Shown: piece after piece, positions 1 to 8,779 of the stretch
How positions within the stretch are numbered: position 1 is the first letter of the stretch
How the letters are laid out: every line of letters starts with the position of its first letter
Assembly (NCBI GenBank): GCA_963794995.1
Contig: CAWCFV010000002.1
Span: forward strand, 620,001 to 684,000
Source: CAWCFV01 sp963794995
GTDB taxonomy: Bacteria; Actinomycetota; Actinomycetes; JACCUZ01
DNA: 64,000 bases
Direction of reading: 5' to 3'
The notes under the pieces: model-generated
Databases searched by the model: none
Told to the model about the DNA's origin: nothing
Seen by the model: only the letters and a program-made list of their open reading frames with translations
Position numbers and translations under genes: made by a program

Positions 1-2
1 GG

Positions 3-575
3 CGGCCCCGCACCGACCGGCGCAACCCCGTCGGCATCGGGCTCGTGGGCCTCGCGCTGGCCTCGGCCGGGACCCTGGCGCTCGTCGTCTCGGTGGGGGC
101 CTTCGGCTTCTCGGCCGACCGCCCGGTCCTCGGCATCGACGTGCTGCAGTGGCTTCGCGACGAGAGCACGTGGGTGCAGCTGGGGCTTGTCGTCCTCGGC
201 CTCCTCACCGCTCTCGTGGGGCTGCGATGGCTGCTCGTGCAGCTGCGCGTCGAGCGGCTCAGTGACGTCCTGCTGGAGGCTGACGACGCCCGGGGTCAGA
301 CCTCCATGCCGCCCAAGGCGCTGACGGACGCGGTGGAGACGGAGGCCCGATCCGTCCACGGCGTCAGCGACGCGACGGCCCGGCTGGAGAACGACCCGGT
401 CGAGCCTGATCTGCGGCTGGTGGTGGACCTGACTCCCAGGGCGGACCTGCGCGAGGTCCGGAGCGCCATCGAGACGGTCGTCCTGGCCCACGCCCGGGAG
501 GCGCTCTCGCGCGACGACGTGCCCACGCTCGTGCAGTACCGGCTGGCCAGGGGCTCGAGCACCAGGGCGCGTTGA
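3..575 (+). CDS. AmaP-like alkaline shock membrane anchor protein (5' end outside window)
   Basis: The frame is open to the window edge, so the true start probably lies upstream; an internal GTG at 45 is the first candidate seen. Two hydrophobic helices (GLVGLALASAGTLALVVSV and LGLVVLGLLTALVGLRWLL) form a hairpin. A soluble C-terminal domain of about 110 residues follows, with alternating charged and hydrophobic strands. This layout matches the AmaP/DUF6286 family, which anchors Asp23/Gls24 envelope-stress proteins to the membrane in Gram-positives. The assignment rests on architecture; the usual Asp23 neighbour is not visible. The next gene is convergent, 33 bp away. Confidence 0.6.
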   Translation, partial: RPRTDRRNPVGIGLVGLALASAGTLALVVSVGAFGFSADRPVLGIDVLQWLRDESTWVQLGLVVLGLLTALVGLRWLLVQLRVERLSDVLLEADDARGQTSMPPKALTDAVETEARSVHGVSDATARLENDPVEPDLRLVVDLTPRADLREVRSAIETVVLAHAREALSRDDVPTLVQYRLARGSSTRAR

Positions 576-608
576 TCCAGCGCCGTCCTCACGACGATCC
601 CTGGCGGA

Positions 609-1064
609 TCACGGCGCCGCACCACCTGTCTCGGACGACCTGACCTCGCCCGCAGCGCCTGGTTCCAGGGGCCACCTCACGAAGCAGAACTCGTTGCCGA
701 ACGGGTCCGCCATGACCGCCCACTCCAGGTAGGGCCGCTCGTCCGACGGATAGAAGGCCGGTGGCCTGACGATGACCCCGCCGACTTCCTCGGTCCTGCG
801 CACGGCGTCGGCGACGTCGTCCACCCGGAGGTCGAGATGCGTCCCGCCGGTCCAGGAGGTCTGGTCGCGGGGCACCCGCTGCAGGAGCAACCAGAGCGGC
901 TCGTCGGGATCGTGCAGCACCGAGTACCGGTCGCCGGTCTCGTCGCCGTGTCTCGACTGCGGCACCAGGCCTGTGAGCGCCGACCAGAACCGCTCGCCGT
1001 CATCGAGGTCGGTGACGTTGACGACCGGCTTCCACAGCCTGGCGATCCCGCTGGTCGTCGGCAT
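609..1064 (-). CDS. VOC family protein (glyoxalase/bleomycin-resistance fold)
   Basis: This 151-residue protein has paired beta-alpha-beta-beta-beta modules typical of the vicinal oxygen chelate superfamily. Visible landmarks are the N-terminal KPVVNVTDLDDGERFW strand-helix, a central GGTHLDLRVDD strand whose His is a usual metal ligand, and the C-terminal VMADPFGNEFCF strand. Length is normal for a single-domain member. An AGGAG Shine-Dalgarno sits 5 nt before the ATG. The substrate cannot be told from sequence. It lies just downstream of the sigma factor gene, 82 bp away, with no evident functional link. Confidence 0.8.
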   Translation of the reverse strand: MPTTSGIARLWKPVVNVTDLDDGERFWSALTGLVPQSRHGDETGDRYSVLHDPDEPLWLLLQRVPRDQTSWTGGTHLDLRVDDVADAVRRTEEVGGVIVRPPAFYPSDERPYLEWAVMADPFGNEFCFVRWPLEPGAAGEVRSSETGGAAP

Positions 1065-1146
1065 GGCGGCTCCTGCTCGCGCGCATCGAGGGAGGGCGTC
1101 CTCCGCGACACACCGTAGGGCCGTCCGTAGCCGTCCGGGGCAGCTC

Positions 1147-2664
1147 TCAGTCCAGGTAGTCGCGCAGGACCTGGGAACGGCTCGGGTGGCGCAGCTTGGA
1201 CATGGTCTTCGACTCGATCTGGCGGATCCGCTCGCGGGTGACGCCGTAGACCTTGCCGATCTCGTCCAGGGTCTTGGGCTGCCCGTCGGTGAGGCCGAAG
1301 CGCATCGAGACCACGCCTGCCTCCCGCTCGGAGAGCGTGTCGAGCACCGAGTGCAGCTGCTCCTGGAGCAGCGTGAACGACACGGCGTCGGCCGGCACGA
1401 CGGCCTCGGAGTCCTCGATCAGGTCGCCGAACTCGCTGTCGCCGTCCTCGCCCAGCGGGGTGTGCAGGGAGATCGGCTCGCGACCGTACTTCTGGACCTC
1501 GACAACCTTCTCCGGGGTCATGTCGAGCTCCTTGGCGAGCTCCTCCGGGGTGGGCTCGCGGCCCAGGTCCTGCAGCATCTGGCGCTGGACGCGGGCCAGC
1601 TTGTTGATGACCTCGACCATGTGCACCGGGATCCGGATGGTGCGGGCCTGGTCGGCCATGGCGCGGGTGATGGCCTGCCGGATCCACCAGGTGGCATAGG
1701 TGGAGAACTTGTAGCCCTTGGTGTAGTCGAACTTCTCGACCGCCCGGATCAGACCGAGGTTGCCCTCCTGGATCAGGTCGAGGAAGAGCATGCCGCGGCC
1801 GGTGTAGCGCTTGGCCAGAGAGACCACCAGGCGCAGGTTGGCCTCGAGGAGGTGGTTCTTGGCCCGCCGACCGTCCTCGGCGATCCAGTCCAGCTCCTTC
1901 TTGGTCTTGGGCGCGAACTTCTCCCCGGAGTTGAGCTTCTCCTCCGAGAACAGCCCGGCCTCGATGCGCTTGGCGAGCTCGACCTCCTGCTCGGCGTTGA
2001 GCAGGGCGACCTTGCCGATCTGCTTGAGGTAGTCCTTGACCGGGTCGGCGGTCGCACCGGCCGTGGCGACCTGCTGGGCGGGTGCGTCCTCCTCGTCCTC
2101 GTCGGACAGGGTGAACGACTCGCCCTCCTCGCCCTCGGTGGGCTCCTTCGGCTCGGTGGGCTCGGTCGGCTCCTCGGTGCCCTCGGCCTTGTCCCCGGCA
2201 GCCGCACCCTTGGCTGCGTCAGCGGCGGCCTTCTTGGTGGCCGCAGGGCCGGCCGCCTTCTTGGCCGCCGGCTTGGCTGCGGGCGCGGCCGCCTTCTTCG
2301 CGGCGGCAGCCGGAGTGGCGGTCTTCTTCGACGCAGCGGGCTTGGCGGGTGCCTTCTTCGCGGCCGCCTTCTTCGCGGGCGCGGTCACCGACTTGGTGGT
2401 CGCGGCCCGCTTCGCGGCGGTAGCCGCCGCGACAGCCTTCTTGCGCGTCGCAGCCGAACCCTCGGCCTCGACCATCACGCTCACTCCTTCGTCGCTGAGG
2501 CTGCGCAGCACGGCCTTGGTCCTGCCGGGCGCGATGCCCGCGTCGGCGAAGACGGTCCGGACCGCGTCCGCGGTGACGTACCCGCGGTCCTTCCCCTGGG
2601 CGAGCAGGCCCTGAACACCGGGATGGCTGAACTCCGGGGGAAGCTGGCGAACCGTGTCCGACAC
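1147..2664 (-). CDS. sigA: Principal RNA polymerase sigma factor (HrdB/SigA type)
   Basis: The housekeeping sigma-70 factor, 505 residues, directs RNA polymerase to promoters. Residues 1-60 look like region 1.1. Residues about 65-165 form a Lys/Ala/Pro-rich linker with repeated AAKKA units, followed by an acidic stretch, as in actinobacterial HrdB. Region 1.2 begins DPVKDYLKQIGKV; region 2 holds LDLIQEGNLGLIRAVEKFDY and the aromatic-rich FSTYATWWIRQAI; region 4 holds the helix-turn-helix TLDEIGKVYGVTRERIRQIE. The GTG start has a GAGAGG Shine-Dalgarno 6 nt upstream. Conservation in regions 2 to 4 leaves little doubt that this is the essential group 1 factor. Confidence 0.97.
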   Translation of the reverse strand: MSDTVRQLPPEFSHPGVQGLLAQGKDRGYVTADAVRTVFADAGIAPGRTKAVLRSLSDEGVSVMVEAEGSAATRKKAVAAATAAKRAATTKSVTAPAKKAAAKKAPAKPAASKKTATPAAAAKKAAAPAAKPAAKKAAGPAATKKAAADAAKGAAAGDKAEGTEEPTEPTEPKEPTEGEEGESFTLSDEDEEDAPAQQVATAGATADPVKDYLKQIGKVALLNAEQEVELAKRIEAGLFSEEKLNSGEKFAPKTKKELDWIAEDGRRAKNHLLEANLRLVVSLAKRYTGRGMLFLDLIQEGNLGLIRAVEKFDYTKGYKFSTYATWWIRQAITRAMADQARTIRIPVHMVEVINKLARVQRQMLQDLGREPTPEELAKELDMTPEKVVEVQKYGREPISLHTPLGEDGDSEFGDLIEDSEAVVPADAVSFTLLQEQLHSVLDTLSEREAGVVSMRFGLTDGQPKTLDEIGKVYGVTRERIRQIESKTMSKLRHPSRSQVLRDYLD

Positions 2665-2830
2665 GTACTACCTCTCGTCGCGCCCGGGCGCGCAGCAGCA
2701 CGGGCGGGCTCTCAGGTGGTCTGGGGTGGCGTCGTCCCGGGTCGCGGTGACCGAGACGACGCAACACAGCATTGTGACACGCGGTCCCTCCCCGGCGCAG
2801 ATCCGGGCCGGTCGCGCGGGGTCCCCCGGG

Positions 2831-4318
2831 TCAGGGGGCGAAGCGCACGGCGAGCACGGTCGCGTCGTCGCGCCCGGGCGTGTCGGGCAGCAGGGCGGTG
2901 CCGACCCGGTCGACCAGCTCCGCGAGCGGTTCCTCGTCGGTGCCGACGACCGCGAGGAGGTCGGCCAGCCCCTCGTCCAGGTCGCTGCCCCGCCGCTCGA
3001 CGAGGCCGTCCGTCAGGCCGAGGAGGAGGTCGCCCGGCCCCAGCTCGAGGGTCCGCTGGCCCCTCGGCTCCGGCCAGCCCAGCGGCGTGGACCCGGAGCC
3101 GGCGTCGACCAGCTCGGGTGCCCGACCGGCCCGGCGGAGCAGCAGCGGGAGGTGCCCCGCGGCGCCGACCGCGGCCCGCCGCGCCACCGGGTTGACCAGC
3201 AGGTAGACCAGCGTCGCGATCTGGTCCTCCTCCTCGGTCGCGGTGAAGACCCGGTCCAGACCGGTCAGCACGGCCTCGGGGAGCGGGTTGGCGTGGGCCA
3301 GCGCCCGTAGCGCCGAGCGCAGCCGGCCCATCCCGGCCGCGGCCCGCACCCCCTTGCCCATGACGTCGCCCACCACCAGCACCAGACGGCCGTCGGGCAG
3401 CGAGAAGACGTCGTACCAGTCGCCGCCCACGTCGGCCTCGGCCGAGCCGGCCCGGAAGCTCGCCGCCAGCTCTACCCCGGGGACGTCCGGGAGGCGGTCG
3501 GGGAGCAGGCTGCGCTGCAGGGTGGCCGCGGTGGCCCGCTCCCGCTCGTAGAGCCGGGACCGCTCCAGGGCGATCGCGCACTGGCCCGCGAGGGCCCCGA
3601 GAAAGGGCTCCAGGCTCTCGTCGGGCGACTCGTGGAAGTCCAGGACCAGGACGCCGGTCAGCCCGCCGGAGAGCATCAGCTCGACCCCCACCCGGACCGC
3701 CGCCTCCCGGGCTGGTTCGGGCTCCCCCGGCAGCTTCAGCGTGGCACGCACGGCGCCGGTGGCGGTCGGGCCGATCCTGGCCACCACCTCGCGCACGTCG
3801 GCGATCGTGAGCGCCTCGCCGAGGCCGGCGGTGGCCTTCTGCAGCTGCTCGGTGCGCTCGACGCTGCGGCGCAGCGCGTCGTCGGTCCGGCGCCGGTCGG
3901 TCACGTCGGAGATCAGGACCGCCACGCCGATCACCTCGCCCCGGACCCGGGCCGGGAACCACTGCGACTGGTAGTGCCGCAGCTCACCGGTCGAGGGCGA
4001 CGCGGCGGTGAAGTCGTCGTCGGCGACCACGTCGCCCGAGGCGAGGACCTCGCGAAGCCGGTCCTCGACCTTGGTGCCGAGCGCTCCCAGCAGCTCGCTG
4101 GGCAGGTGCCCGATGTGGTCCTCCATCGGCAGGCCGTTGATCCCCGCGAGCATCTTGTTGATCCGCCGGTAGCGCAGGTCCGGGCCGTAGAAGGCGAAGG
4201 CCACCGGCGCCTGCAGGACGAGCGTCTCCAGCAGCGCCGTGTCGTCGAGGGCCAGCGTGGCGGGGCTCGCCTCGGCCGGGGGCGAAGCCCCCTGAGACGC
4301 CGGCCGCGGCTCGTGCAC
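2831..4318 (-). CDS. PAS-GAF-SpoIIE (PP2C-type) serine phosphatase
   Basis: A 495-residue regulatory phosphatase of the RsbU type. A PAS domain (about 30-140, with VAFAFYGPDLRYRRIN and SDVTDRR) precedes a GAF-like domain (about 160-280) and a C-terminal SpoIIE/PP2C domain (about 290-495) with metal-site motifs GGDWYDVF, VGDVMGKG and GRDDATVLAVR. Such proteins dephosphorylate anti-sigma antagonists in partner-switching cascades. No partner kinase or antagonist gene is visible. I placed the start at a GTG with GGAGGG 8 nt upstream; the frame runs further upstream but without a better ribosome site. It lies 166 bp downstream of the sigma factor start. Confidence 0.9.
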   Translation of the reverse strand: MHEPRPASQGASPPAEASPATLALDDTALLETLVLQAPVAFAFYGPDLRYRRINKMLAGINGLPMEDHIGHLPSELLGALGTKVEDRLREVLASGDVVADDDFTAASPSTGELRHYQSQWFPARVRGEVIGVAVLISDVTDRRRTDDALRRSVERTEQLQKATAGLGEALTIADVREVVARIGPTATGAVRATLKLPGEPEPAREAAVRVGVELMLSGGLTGVLVLDFHESPDESLEPFLGALAGQCAIALERSRLYERERATAATLQRSLLPDRLPDVPGVELAASFRAGSAEADVGGDWYDVFSLPDGRLVLVVGDVMGKGVRAAAGMGRLRSALRALAHANPLPEAVLTGLDRVFTATEEEDQIATLVYLLVNPVARRAAVGAAGHLPLLLRRAGRAPELVDAGSGSTPLGWPEPRGQRTLELGPGDLLLGLTDGLVERRGSDLDEGLADLLAVVGTDEEPLAELVDRVGTALLPDTPGRDDATVLAVRFAP

Positions 4319-4431
4319 CTGCTCATCCCTCCGAGTCGCAGCGATGACGCTGAGGCTAACGGGCCACGCTGTGTCCCGAGGAAGTTTACGAATAGTGACC
4401 ACGGTGCCGAGCAGGCGGCGCCGGAGAGGCG

Positions 4432-5010
4432 TCAGCGGGCCTTGGCGGCCGCCTTCTGCTGCTGCTTGAACGCGCGCACCTTGAGCAGGCTGTCGCCGTC
4501 GACCACGTCGGCCACCGACCGGAACGAGCCCTTCTCCGCGTAGGCGCCGGCGGCCTTCTCCCAGCCGGCCGGGCGCACGCCCCGCTGCTTGCCGAGCAGG
4601 GCCAGGAAGATCCGCGCCTTGGCGTCGCCGAAGCCGGGCAGCGCCTTGAGCCGGGCCAGCAGCTCGGGGCCGCTGTCCGCGGTCTCCCAGAGGTCGGCCG
4701 CCCGGCCGCCGTACTCCTCGACCACGACGGCCGCCAGCGCCTGGGTCCGCGCCGCCATGCTCCCCGGGTAGCGGTGCACCGCCGGCGGGGTGGCGCACAG
4801 CGTGGCGAACGCCTCGGGGTCGAGGGCTGCGACGGTGGCCGGGTCGAGGCGGTCCACGCCCAGCCGCTCGGCCATCCTCGCCGGCCCGGCGAAGGCTCGC
4901 TCCATCGGGAACTGCTGGTCCAGGAGCATCCCCACCAGCAGGCTGAACGGGTCACGGTCCAGCAGCGCGTCGGCCTCGGCCTCGCCGGTGATGCGGATGG
5001 GCACGGTCAC
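4432..5010 (-). CDS. HhH-GPD-type base-excision repair protein
   Basis: This 192-residue protein matches the small actinobacterial HhH-GPD family: an N-terminal DPFSLLVGMLLDQQFPMERAF helix and a helix-hairpin-helix LKALPGFGDAKARIFLALLG. It should excise or recognise damaged bases in DNA. The C-terminus is Lys/Ala-rich (KQQQKAAAKAR), plausible for DNA contact. The GTG start overlaps the stop of the UspA gene by 4 nt (GTGA), so the two are translationally coupled. A second GTG two codons in is an alternative. The substrate lesion is unknown. Confidence 0.85.
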   Translation of the reverse strand: MTVPIRITGEAEADALLDRDPFSLLVGMLLDQQFPMERAFAGPARMAERLGVDRLDPATVAALDPEAFATLCATPPAVHRYPGSMAARTQALAAVVVEEYGGRAADLWETADSGPELLARLKALPGFGDAKARIFLALLGKQRGVRPAGWEKAAGAYAEKGSFRSVADVVDGDSLLKVRAFKQQQKAAAKAR

Positions 5011-5441
5011 GCGTCCTTGTCGGCCTCGTCGGCCTCGTCGGCCTCGTCGGCCTTCACGGCCAGGACGGGGCACGGCGCCTCGAGCAGGATCCGCTGGGCG
5101 TTGGAGCCGAGGATCAGCTTGCCGACCGGCGTCCGCCGGCGGAGTCCGATGACGATGAAGTCGGCACCGGTCTCGCCGGCCACCGAGATGAGGTCCTCGG
5201 CGGCGTCGTGGCCTCGCACCAGCTGCCGGACCTCGTTCTCGATGCCCTCGGCGTCGAGACCGGCACGCACGTCGTCGAGCTCCTTCTCGTGCTCGGCGCT
5301 GGCGCTCTCGTCGAAGGTGCCGCCGCCGCGGACGGAGTTCACGACCACCAGGCGGGTCCGCCGCAGCCGCGCCTCCTCGGCAGCCCGGCGCAACGCGGCC
5401 CGGCCCTCGGCACGGGGCACGTAGCCCACGACGATCGACAT
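5007..5441 (-). CDS. Universal stress protein (UspA family)
   Basis: A single UspA domain of 144 residues. The N-terminal strand is MSIVVGYVPRAEGRAALRRA, and the C-terminal half holds ADFIVIGLRRRTPVGKLILGSNAQRILL, close to the G-2x-G-9x-G-S/T ATP-binding pattern. The last residues are a simple acidic repeat, ADEADEADEADKDA, read from a repeated GGCCTCGTC DNA stretch and probably length-variable. A GAGGAGG Shine-Dalgarno lies just before the ATG. The gene is first in a two-gene unit with the DNA repair protein, which suggests a shared stress role. Confidence 0.9.
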   Translation of the reverse strand: MSIVVGYVPRAEGRAALRRAAEEARLRRTRLVVVNSVRGGGTFDESASAEHEKELDDVRAGLDAEGIENEVRQLVRGHDAAEDLISVAGETGADFIVIGLRRRTPVGKLILGSNAQRILLEAPCPVLAVKADEADEADEADKDA

Positions 5442-5494
5442 CAGACCTCCTCGTCCGCCCCCGGTGGGACGGACGTTACCCGACGTCGCACCGG

Positions 5495-6532
5495 TCAGCG
5501 GGCGAGGCGATGAGCCAGCCAGGCCAGCGACAGGGGGTAGCGGTAGTCGATGGCGGCGTGGGTCGCAGGGAACAGCTCGAAGTGCACCCGCTCGTCGTCG
5601 ACACCGACCCGGGACAGCTCGTCGCGGAAGGCCTGCGCGCCCAGGTCGAGGCGGTAGTCGTCGGCGTCACCGGAGTCGATCCAGATCGCCACCTGGGAGC
5701 GCAGCGCGTCGGCGTGGCGCTCGACCATCCGCACCGGGTCCCGGTCGAGCCAGCGCGCCCACAGCTCGGGGACCAGCACGGCACTGCGCGGGTCGAAGGG
5801 CAGCCGCGGCGTCCCGTCCTCGTCGGCGGAGAACGCGGCGGAGCACCCGAGCGCGGTGATGAGTGCCTCGTCCCCCGGCTTCGTGAACGCCGGCCGGGAC
5901 CGGAAGTCGTCCCACCAGCGCCAGATGTCGCCGTCGTACGCGCGCAGGTGGCGCGCCGAGGCCGCGAAGTCCGGCAGGTAGCAGTGCTCGTAGAGCGTGT
6001 CGCCGGCGTGGCTGGCCAGGGCACCGAACAGGTCGGGCCGGAGCATCGGGGTGATCATGGCGCCGAACCCGCCGCTGGACTTGCCGGTGATCGCACGGGA
6101 CTCGCGGTCGGGGAGGGTCCGGTAGCGCGCGTCGACCCACGGCACGACCTCGTCGCACAGGTAGGAGTGGTAGCGCCCGGTGCCCGGCGAGTCGACGAAC
6201 TGCGAGCCGCCGTACGACGTCCAGGCATCGACGTAGACCAGCACGCAGGGCGGCGCGGTGCCGTCGGCGAAGACCTGGTCGGCCGTCTCGACGAAGGGCT
6301 GACGGAACGGCGAGCGGTTGTTCCACATGCTCAGGTGGCCCGTGTAGCCCTGGATGACGTAGACGACGGGATACCGCTCGTCGGTGTCGTCGTAGCCCGG
6401 TGGGAGGTAGACCCAGACCGGCCGCTCGTGCGGGTCGCCCAGGACGTTGCCGCGGAGCAGCGCCGAGTCGACGACGCCCTCCTCGATCCGGCCGGCCAGG
6501 TCCGCGCGCCAGGGAAGCATCGGGTCAGTCAA
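5495..6532 (-). CDS. Putative esterase, alpha/beta hydrolase (esterase D-like)
   Basis: A 345-residue enzyme of the PF00756 type. The nucleophile elbow is GKSSG in AITGKSSGGFGAMI, and a late His (FPATHAAIDYRYP) is a likely catalytic residue. The upstream VWVYLPPGYDDTDERYPVVYV is typical of this family. No signal peptide is seen, so it is probably cytoplasmic. I chose a TTG start because GGAGG sits 8 nt before it; the ATG at 6520 has no good ribosome site at the right distance. The frame is open further upstream. The divergent DUF1059 gene starts 101 bp away. Confidence 0.8.
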   Translation of the reverse strand: MTDPMLPWRADLAGRIEEGVVDSALLRGNVLGDPHERPVWVYLPPGYDDTDERYPVVYVIQGYTGHLSMWNNRSPFRQPFVETADQVFADGTAPPCVLVYVDAWTSYGGSQFVDSPGTGRYHSYLCDEVVPWVDARYRTLPDRESRAITGKSSGGFGAMITPMLRPDLFGALASHAGDTLYEHCYLPDFAASARHLRAYDGDIWRWWDDFRSRPAFTKPGDEALITALGCSAAFSADEDGTPRLPFDPRSAVLVPELWARWLDRDPVRMVERHADALRSQVAIWIDSGDADDYRLDLGAQAFRDELSRVGVDDERVHFELFPATHAAIDYRYPLSLAWLAHRLAR

Positions 6533-6633
6533 CCAGCCGTCCTCCACGGCACGGGCAGCGCCGGCACGGTGGGGCGTTGACGCCTCCCGTCCTCGCCCCG
6601 ACGATGGTGTGGACTTCACCAGGAGGAGGACCC

Positions 6634-6810
6634 ATGGCCTACTCGCTGCGCTGTGCCGACACCGGCGCCGACTGCCCCGGGCAGTTCACGACCTCGACGC
6701 AGGACGAGCTCCTGCAGCACGTCACGATGCACGCCCAGGTCGCCCACCCGGAGATGACGCTGGACGACGCGACCGTGGCCCAGATCTCCGGGCTGGTCAC
6801 CCAGACGTAG
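6634..6810 (+). CDS. Small DUF1059 family protein
   Basis: A 58-residue protein with the family pattern MAYSLRCADTGADCPGQF, a central HVTMHAQVAH and a C-terminal helix. Two Cys and three His residues could bind a metal, though this is inference. A very strong AGGAGGAGG Shine-Dalgarno precedes the ATG. Its 3' end overlaps the convergent acetyltransferase gene by 14 bp. Function is unknown. Confidence 0.85.
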   Translation: MAYSLRCADTGADCPGQFTTSTQDELLQHVTMHAQVAHPEMTLDDATVAQISGLVTQT

Positions 6811-7315
6811 ACGGCTCGAGCAGCAGGGCCATCTCGAGCTCCACGGTCGTCGGGTCGAGGTCGTACGGCATGGCCGAGCCCGTCTCGGTGAACCCGTAGC
6901 GACGGTAGAACGCGCGGGCCCGGTGGTTGTGCTCGTGCACGTACAGGCGCAGCCGGTCCAGCCCGGCCTCCTCCGTCGCCCAGCCGCGAACGGCGTCCAG
7001 CAGCACGGTCGCGAGACCCGTGCCCCGGTGTGCCGGCGCGACGTACACGCTCACCACGTGGCCCTGCCCCGGGGCGTCGACGTAGCAGCCCAGGTAGCCG
7101 ACCCAGCTGCCCCGGTCCCCTGCCGGCTCCGCCGCGAGCGCGAGGTCGGTCGGGCCCGTCGAGCCGCGGCGCGCGCGGAAGCGCCACTCGTGCTCGCTGC
7201 GCGCCGCGGCGTCGTCGACGGTCTCGAGGTAGGCCAGCGGGGTGTCGGCCAGCATCTCCAACCGGACCGCGCGCAGCGCCGGCCAGTCGGTCTCGACCAC
7301 CCGGCGGACGAGCAC
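6797..7315 (-). CDS. GNAT family N-acetyltransferase
   Basis: A 172-residue acetyltransferase. The acetyl-CoA loop is visible in VVSVYVAPAHRGTGLATVLL (R/Q-x-x-G-x-G/A motif), followed by LRLYVHEHNHRARAFYRRYGF, which is motif B. It transfers acetyl from acetyl-CoA to an amine on an unknown substrate. The GTG start is chosen from the fold boundary; the ribosome site is weak and an upstream GTG is possible. It converges on and overlaps the DUF1059 gene and diverges from the peptidase gene. Confidence 0.85.
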   Translation of the reverse strand: MLVRRVVETDWPALRAVRLEMLADTPLAYLETVDDAAARSEHEWRFRARRGSTGPTDLALAAEPAGDRGSWVGYLGCYVDAPGQGHVVSVYVAPAHRGTGLATVLLDAVRGWATEEAGLDRLRLYVHEHNHRARAFYRRYGFTETGSAMPYDLDPTTVELEMALLLEPSTSG

Positions 7316-7372
7316 CGGGGAGTCGCTGCCACGACCGCCCCCACTGCCACCACGCACCCGCGCACCCTGCCA

Positions 7373-7378
7373 TACGGT
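7373..7378 (+). promoter_or_regulatory. Leaderless -10 element for the S33 peptidase
   Basis: TACGGT lies 6 nt before the GTG at 7385. It fits the TANNNT -10 pattern found at the same distance before many genes here. Transcription would begin at or next to the start codon. Confidence 0.5.
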
Positions 7379-7384
7379 CAGGTC

Positions 7385-8665
7385 GTGCCCCGCCCCGTCA
7401 CGACCCACCGGTTGCCGGGTCTCGTGGTCACCGACCACGAGGTGGCGGTCCCGCTCGACCACTCCGACCCGGCGGGCGAGCAGATCACCGTGTACGCCCG
7501 GGAGGTCGTCGCGCCGCGGAAGCGGGACGCGGACCTGCCGTGGCTGCTGTTCCTCCAGGGCGGGCCCGGCTCCCGGGCCCCACGGCCGTCAGGACGGGCC
7601 GGCTGGCTGGGCCGGGCGCTGGCCGAGCACCGGGTGCTCCTGCTGGACCAGCGCGGCACCGGCCGGTCGTCGGCCGCTACCCGGCAGACCCTCGCGGCCC
7701 GGGGCGACGCGGCCGAGCAGGCCGCCTACCTCACCCACTTCCGCGCCGACGCGATCGTGGCTGACTGCGAGGTGCTGCGGACGGCGGTCGCGGGAGGGCG
7801 GCCGTGGACCGTCCTGGGCCAGAGCTACGGCGGCTTCGTCGCCCACACCTACCTGTCGTTCGCGCCGGACGGGCTGGCCAGGGTCCTGGTCGCCGGCGGG
7901 CTGCCGCCGCTCGACCGGGGGCCGGAGGACGTCTACCTGGCCACCTTCGCGCGGGTGCAGCAGCGCTACGCGGCTTTCCTGGACCGCTACCCGGAGGACG
8001 GCCACCGGTTCGACGCGGTGGCCGACCACGTCGCCTCGACCGATGCCCGGCTGCCCTCGGGAGACCGGCTCACCGTGCCGCGGCTGCAGTCGCTCGGTCT
8101 CTTCCTCGGCTGGTCCGACGGGCTCGAGCGGCTGCACCACCTGCTCGAGGGCGCCTGGACGCACACCCGGCGGGGCGAGCTCGCCGACGACTTCCTCGCG
8201 TCGGTGGAGGCGGCGACCACGTTCGTCCAGCAGCCGCTGTACGCGGTGATGCACGAGTCGATCTACTGCCAGGGCGTGGCGTCCCGCTGGGCCGCTCAGC
8301 GGGTGGCCGACACCCTGCCGGAGTTCGCCCCGACGGCCCGGCCCCTGCTGCCGACCGGCGAGATGCTGCTGCCCGCGCTCGTGCGCGGCGACCGCGCCGT
8401 CGCGCCGCTGGCGGAGGTGGCCGACCTGCTCGCGGCGTACGACGCCTGGCCGGCGCTGTACGACCTCGAACGGCTCGCGGCGAACACCGTCCCGGTGGCG
8501 GCGGCGGTCTACCACGAGGACATGTACGTCGACTACGCGCTGTCGATGGAGACCGCGGCCCGGGTCGGCGCGCTGCGCACCTGGTCGACCGGCCGGCTCG
8601 GCCACGACGGACTGCGCAGCGACGACCGGGTTCTGGACCGGCTGCTGGCGATGACCCGTGACTGA
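7385..8665 (+). CDS. Proline iminopeptidase-like alpha/beta hydrolase (peptidase family S33)
   Basis: A 426-residue enzyme expected to release N-terminal proline or similar residues from peptides. Motifs in order: FLQGGPGSRAP (oxyanion HGGPG type), LLDQRGTGRSS (typical of S33), the nucleophile elbow GQSYGGF, and a late GRLGHDGLRSDDRV region with the catalytic His. No signal peptide is present. TACGGT (7373-7378) lies 6 nt before the GTG and there is no clear Shine-Dalgarno, so the mRNA is probably leaderless. Confidence 0.9.
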   Translation: MPRPVTTHRLPGLVVTDHEVAVPLDHSDPAGEQITVYAREVVAPRKRDADLPWLLFLQGGPGSRAPRPSGRAGWLGRALAEHRVLLLDQRGTGRSSAATRQTLAARGDAAEQAAYLTHFRADAIVADCEVLRTAVAGGRPWTVLGQSYGGFVAHTYLSFAPDGLARVLVAGGLPPLDRGPEDVYLATFARVQQRYAAFLDRYPEDGHRFDAVADHVASTDARLPSGDRLTVPRLQSLGLFLGWSDGLERLHHLLEGAWTHTRRGELADDFLASVEAATTFVQQPLYAVMHESIYCQGVASRWAAQRVADTLPEFAPTARPLLPTGEMLLPALVRGDRAVAPLAEVADLLAAYDAWPALYDLERLAANTVPVAAAVYHEDMYVDYALSMETAARVGALRTWSTGRLGHDGLRSDDRVLDRLLAMTRD

Positions 8666-8681
8666 CCCGCCACCCCATCGA

Positions 8682-8754
8682 GATCCTCGGTGCGGCGAGA
8701 CACCCGACACGCCGCCGACGCGGTGTGTCGGCGCACGGTCGGCGGGTGAGGATC
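8682..8754. repeat. Nested palindrome, third copy (variant outer arms)
   Basis: Inner arms CCGACACGCCG (8704-8714) and CGGTGTGTCGG (8721-8731) pair with one G-T. Outer arms GATCCTC (8682-8688) and GAGGATC (8748-8754) pair perfectly. The inner arms are the same core as the two elements flanking the gene at 55342, while the outer arms differ. It sits between the S33 peptidase stop and the patatin start, where it could also act as a terminator. Confidence 0.7.
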
Positions 8755-8779
8755 GTGCGCGTGGGTGAGGATCTAGGGC

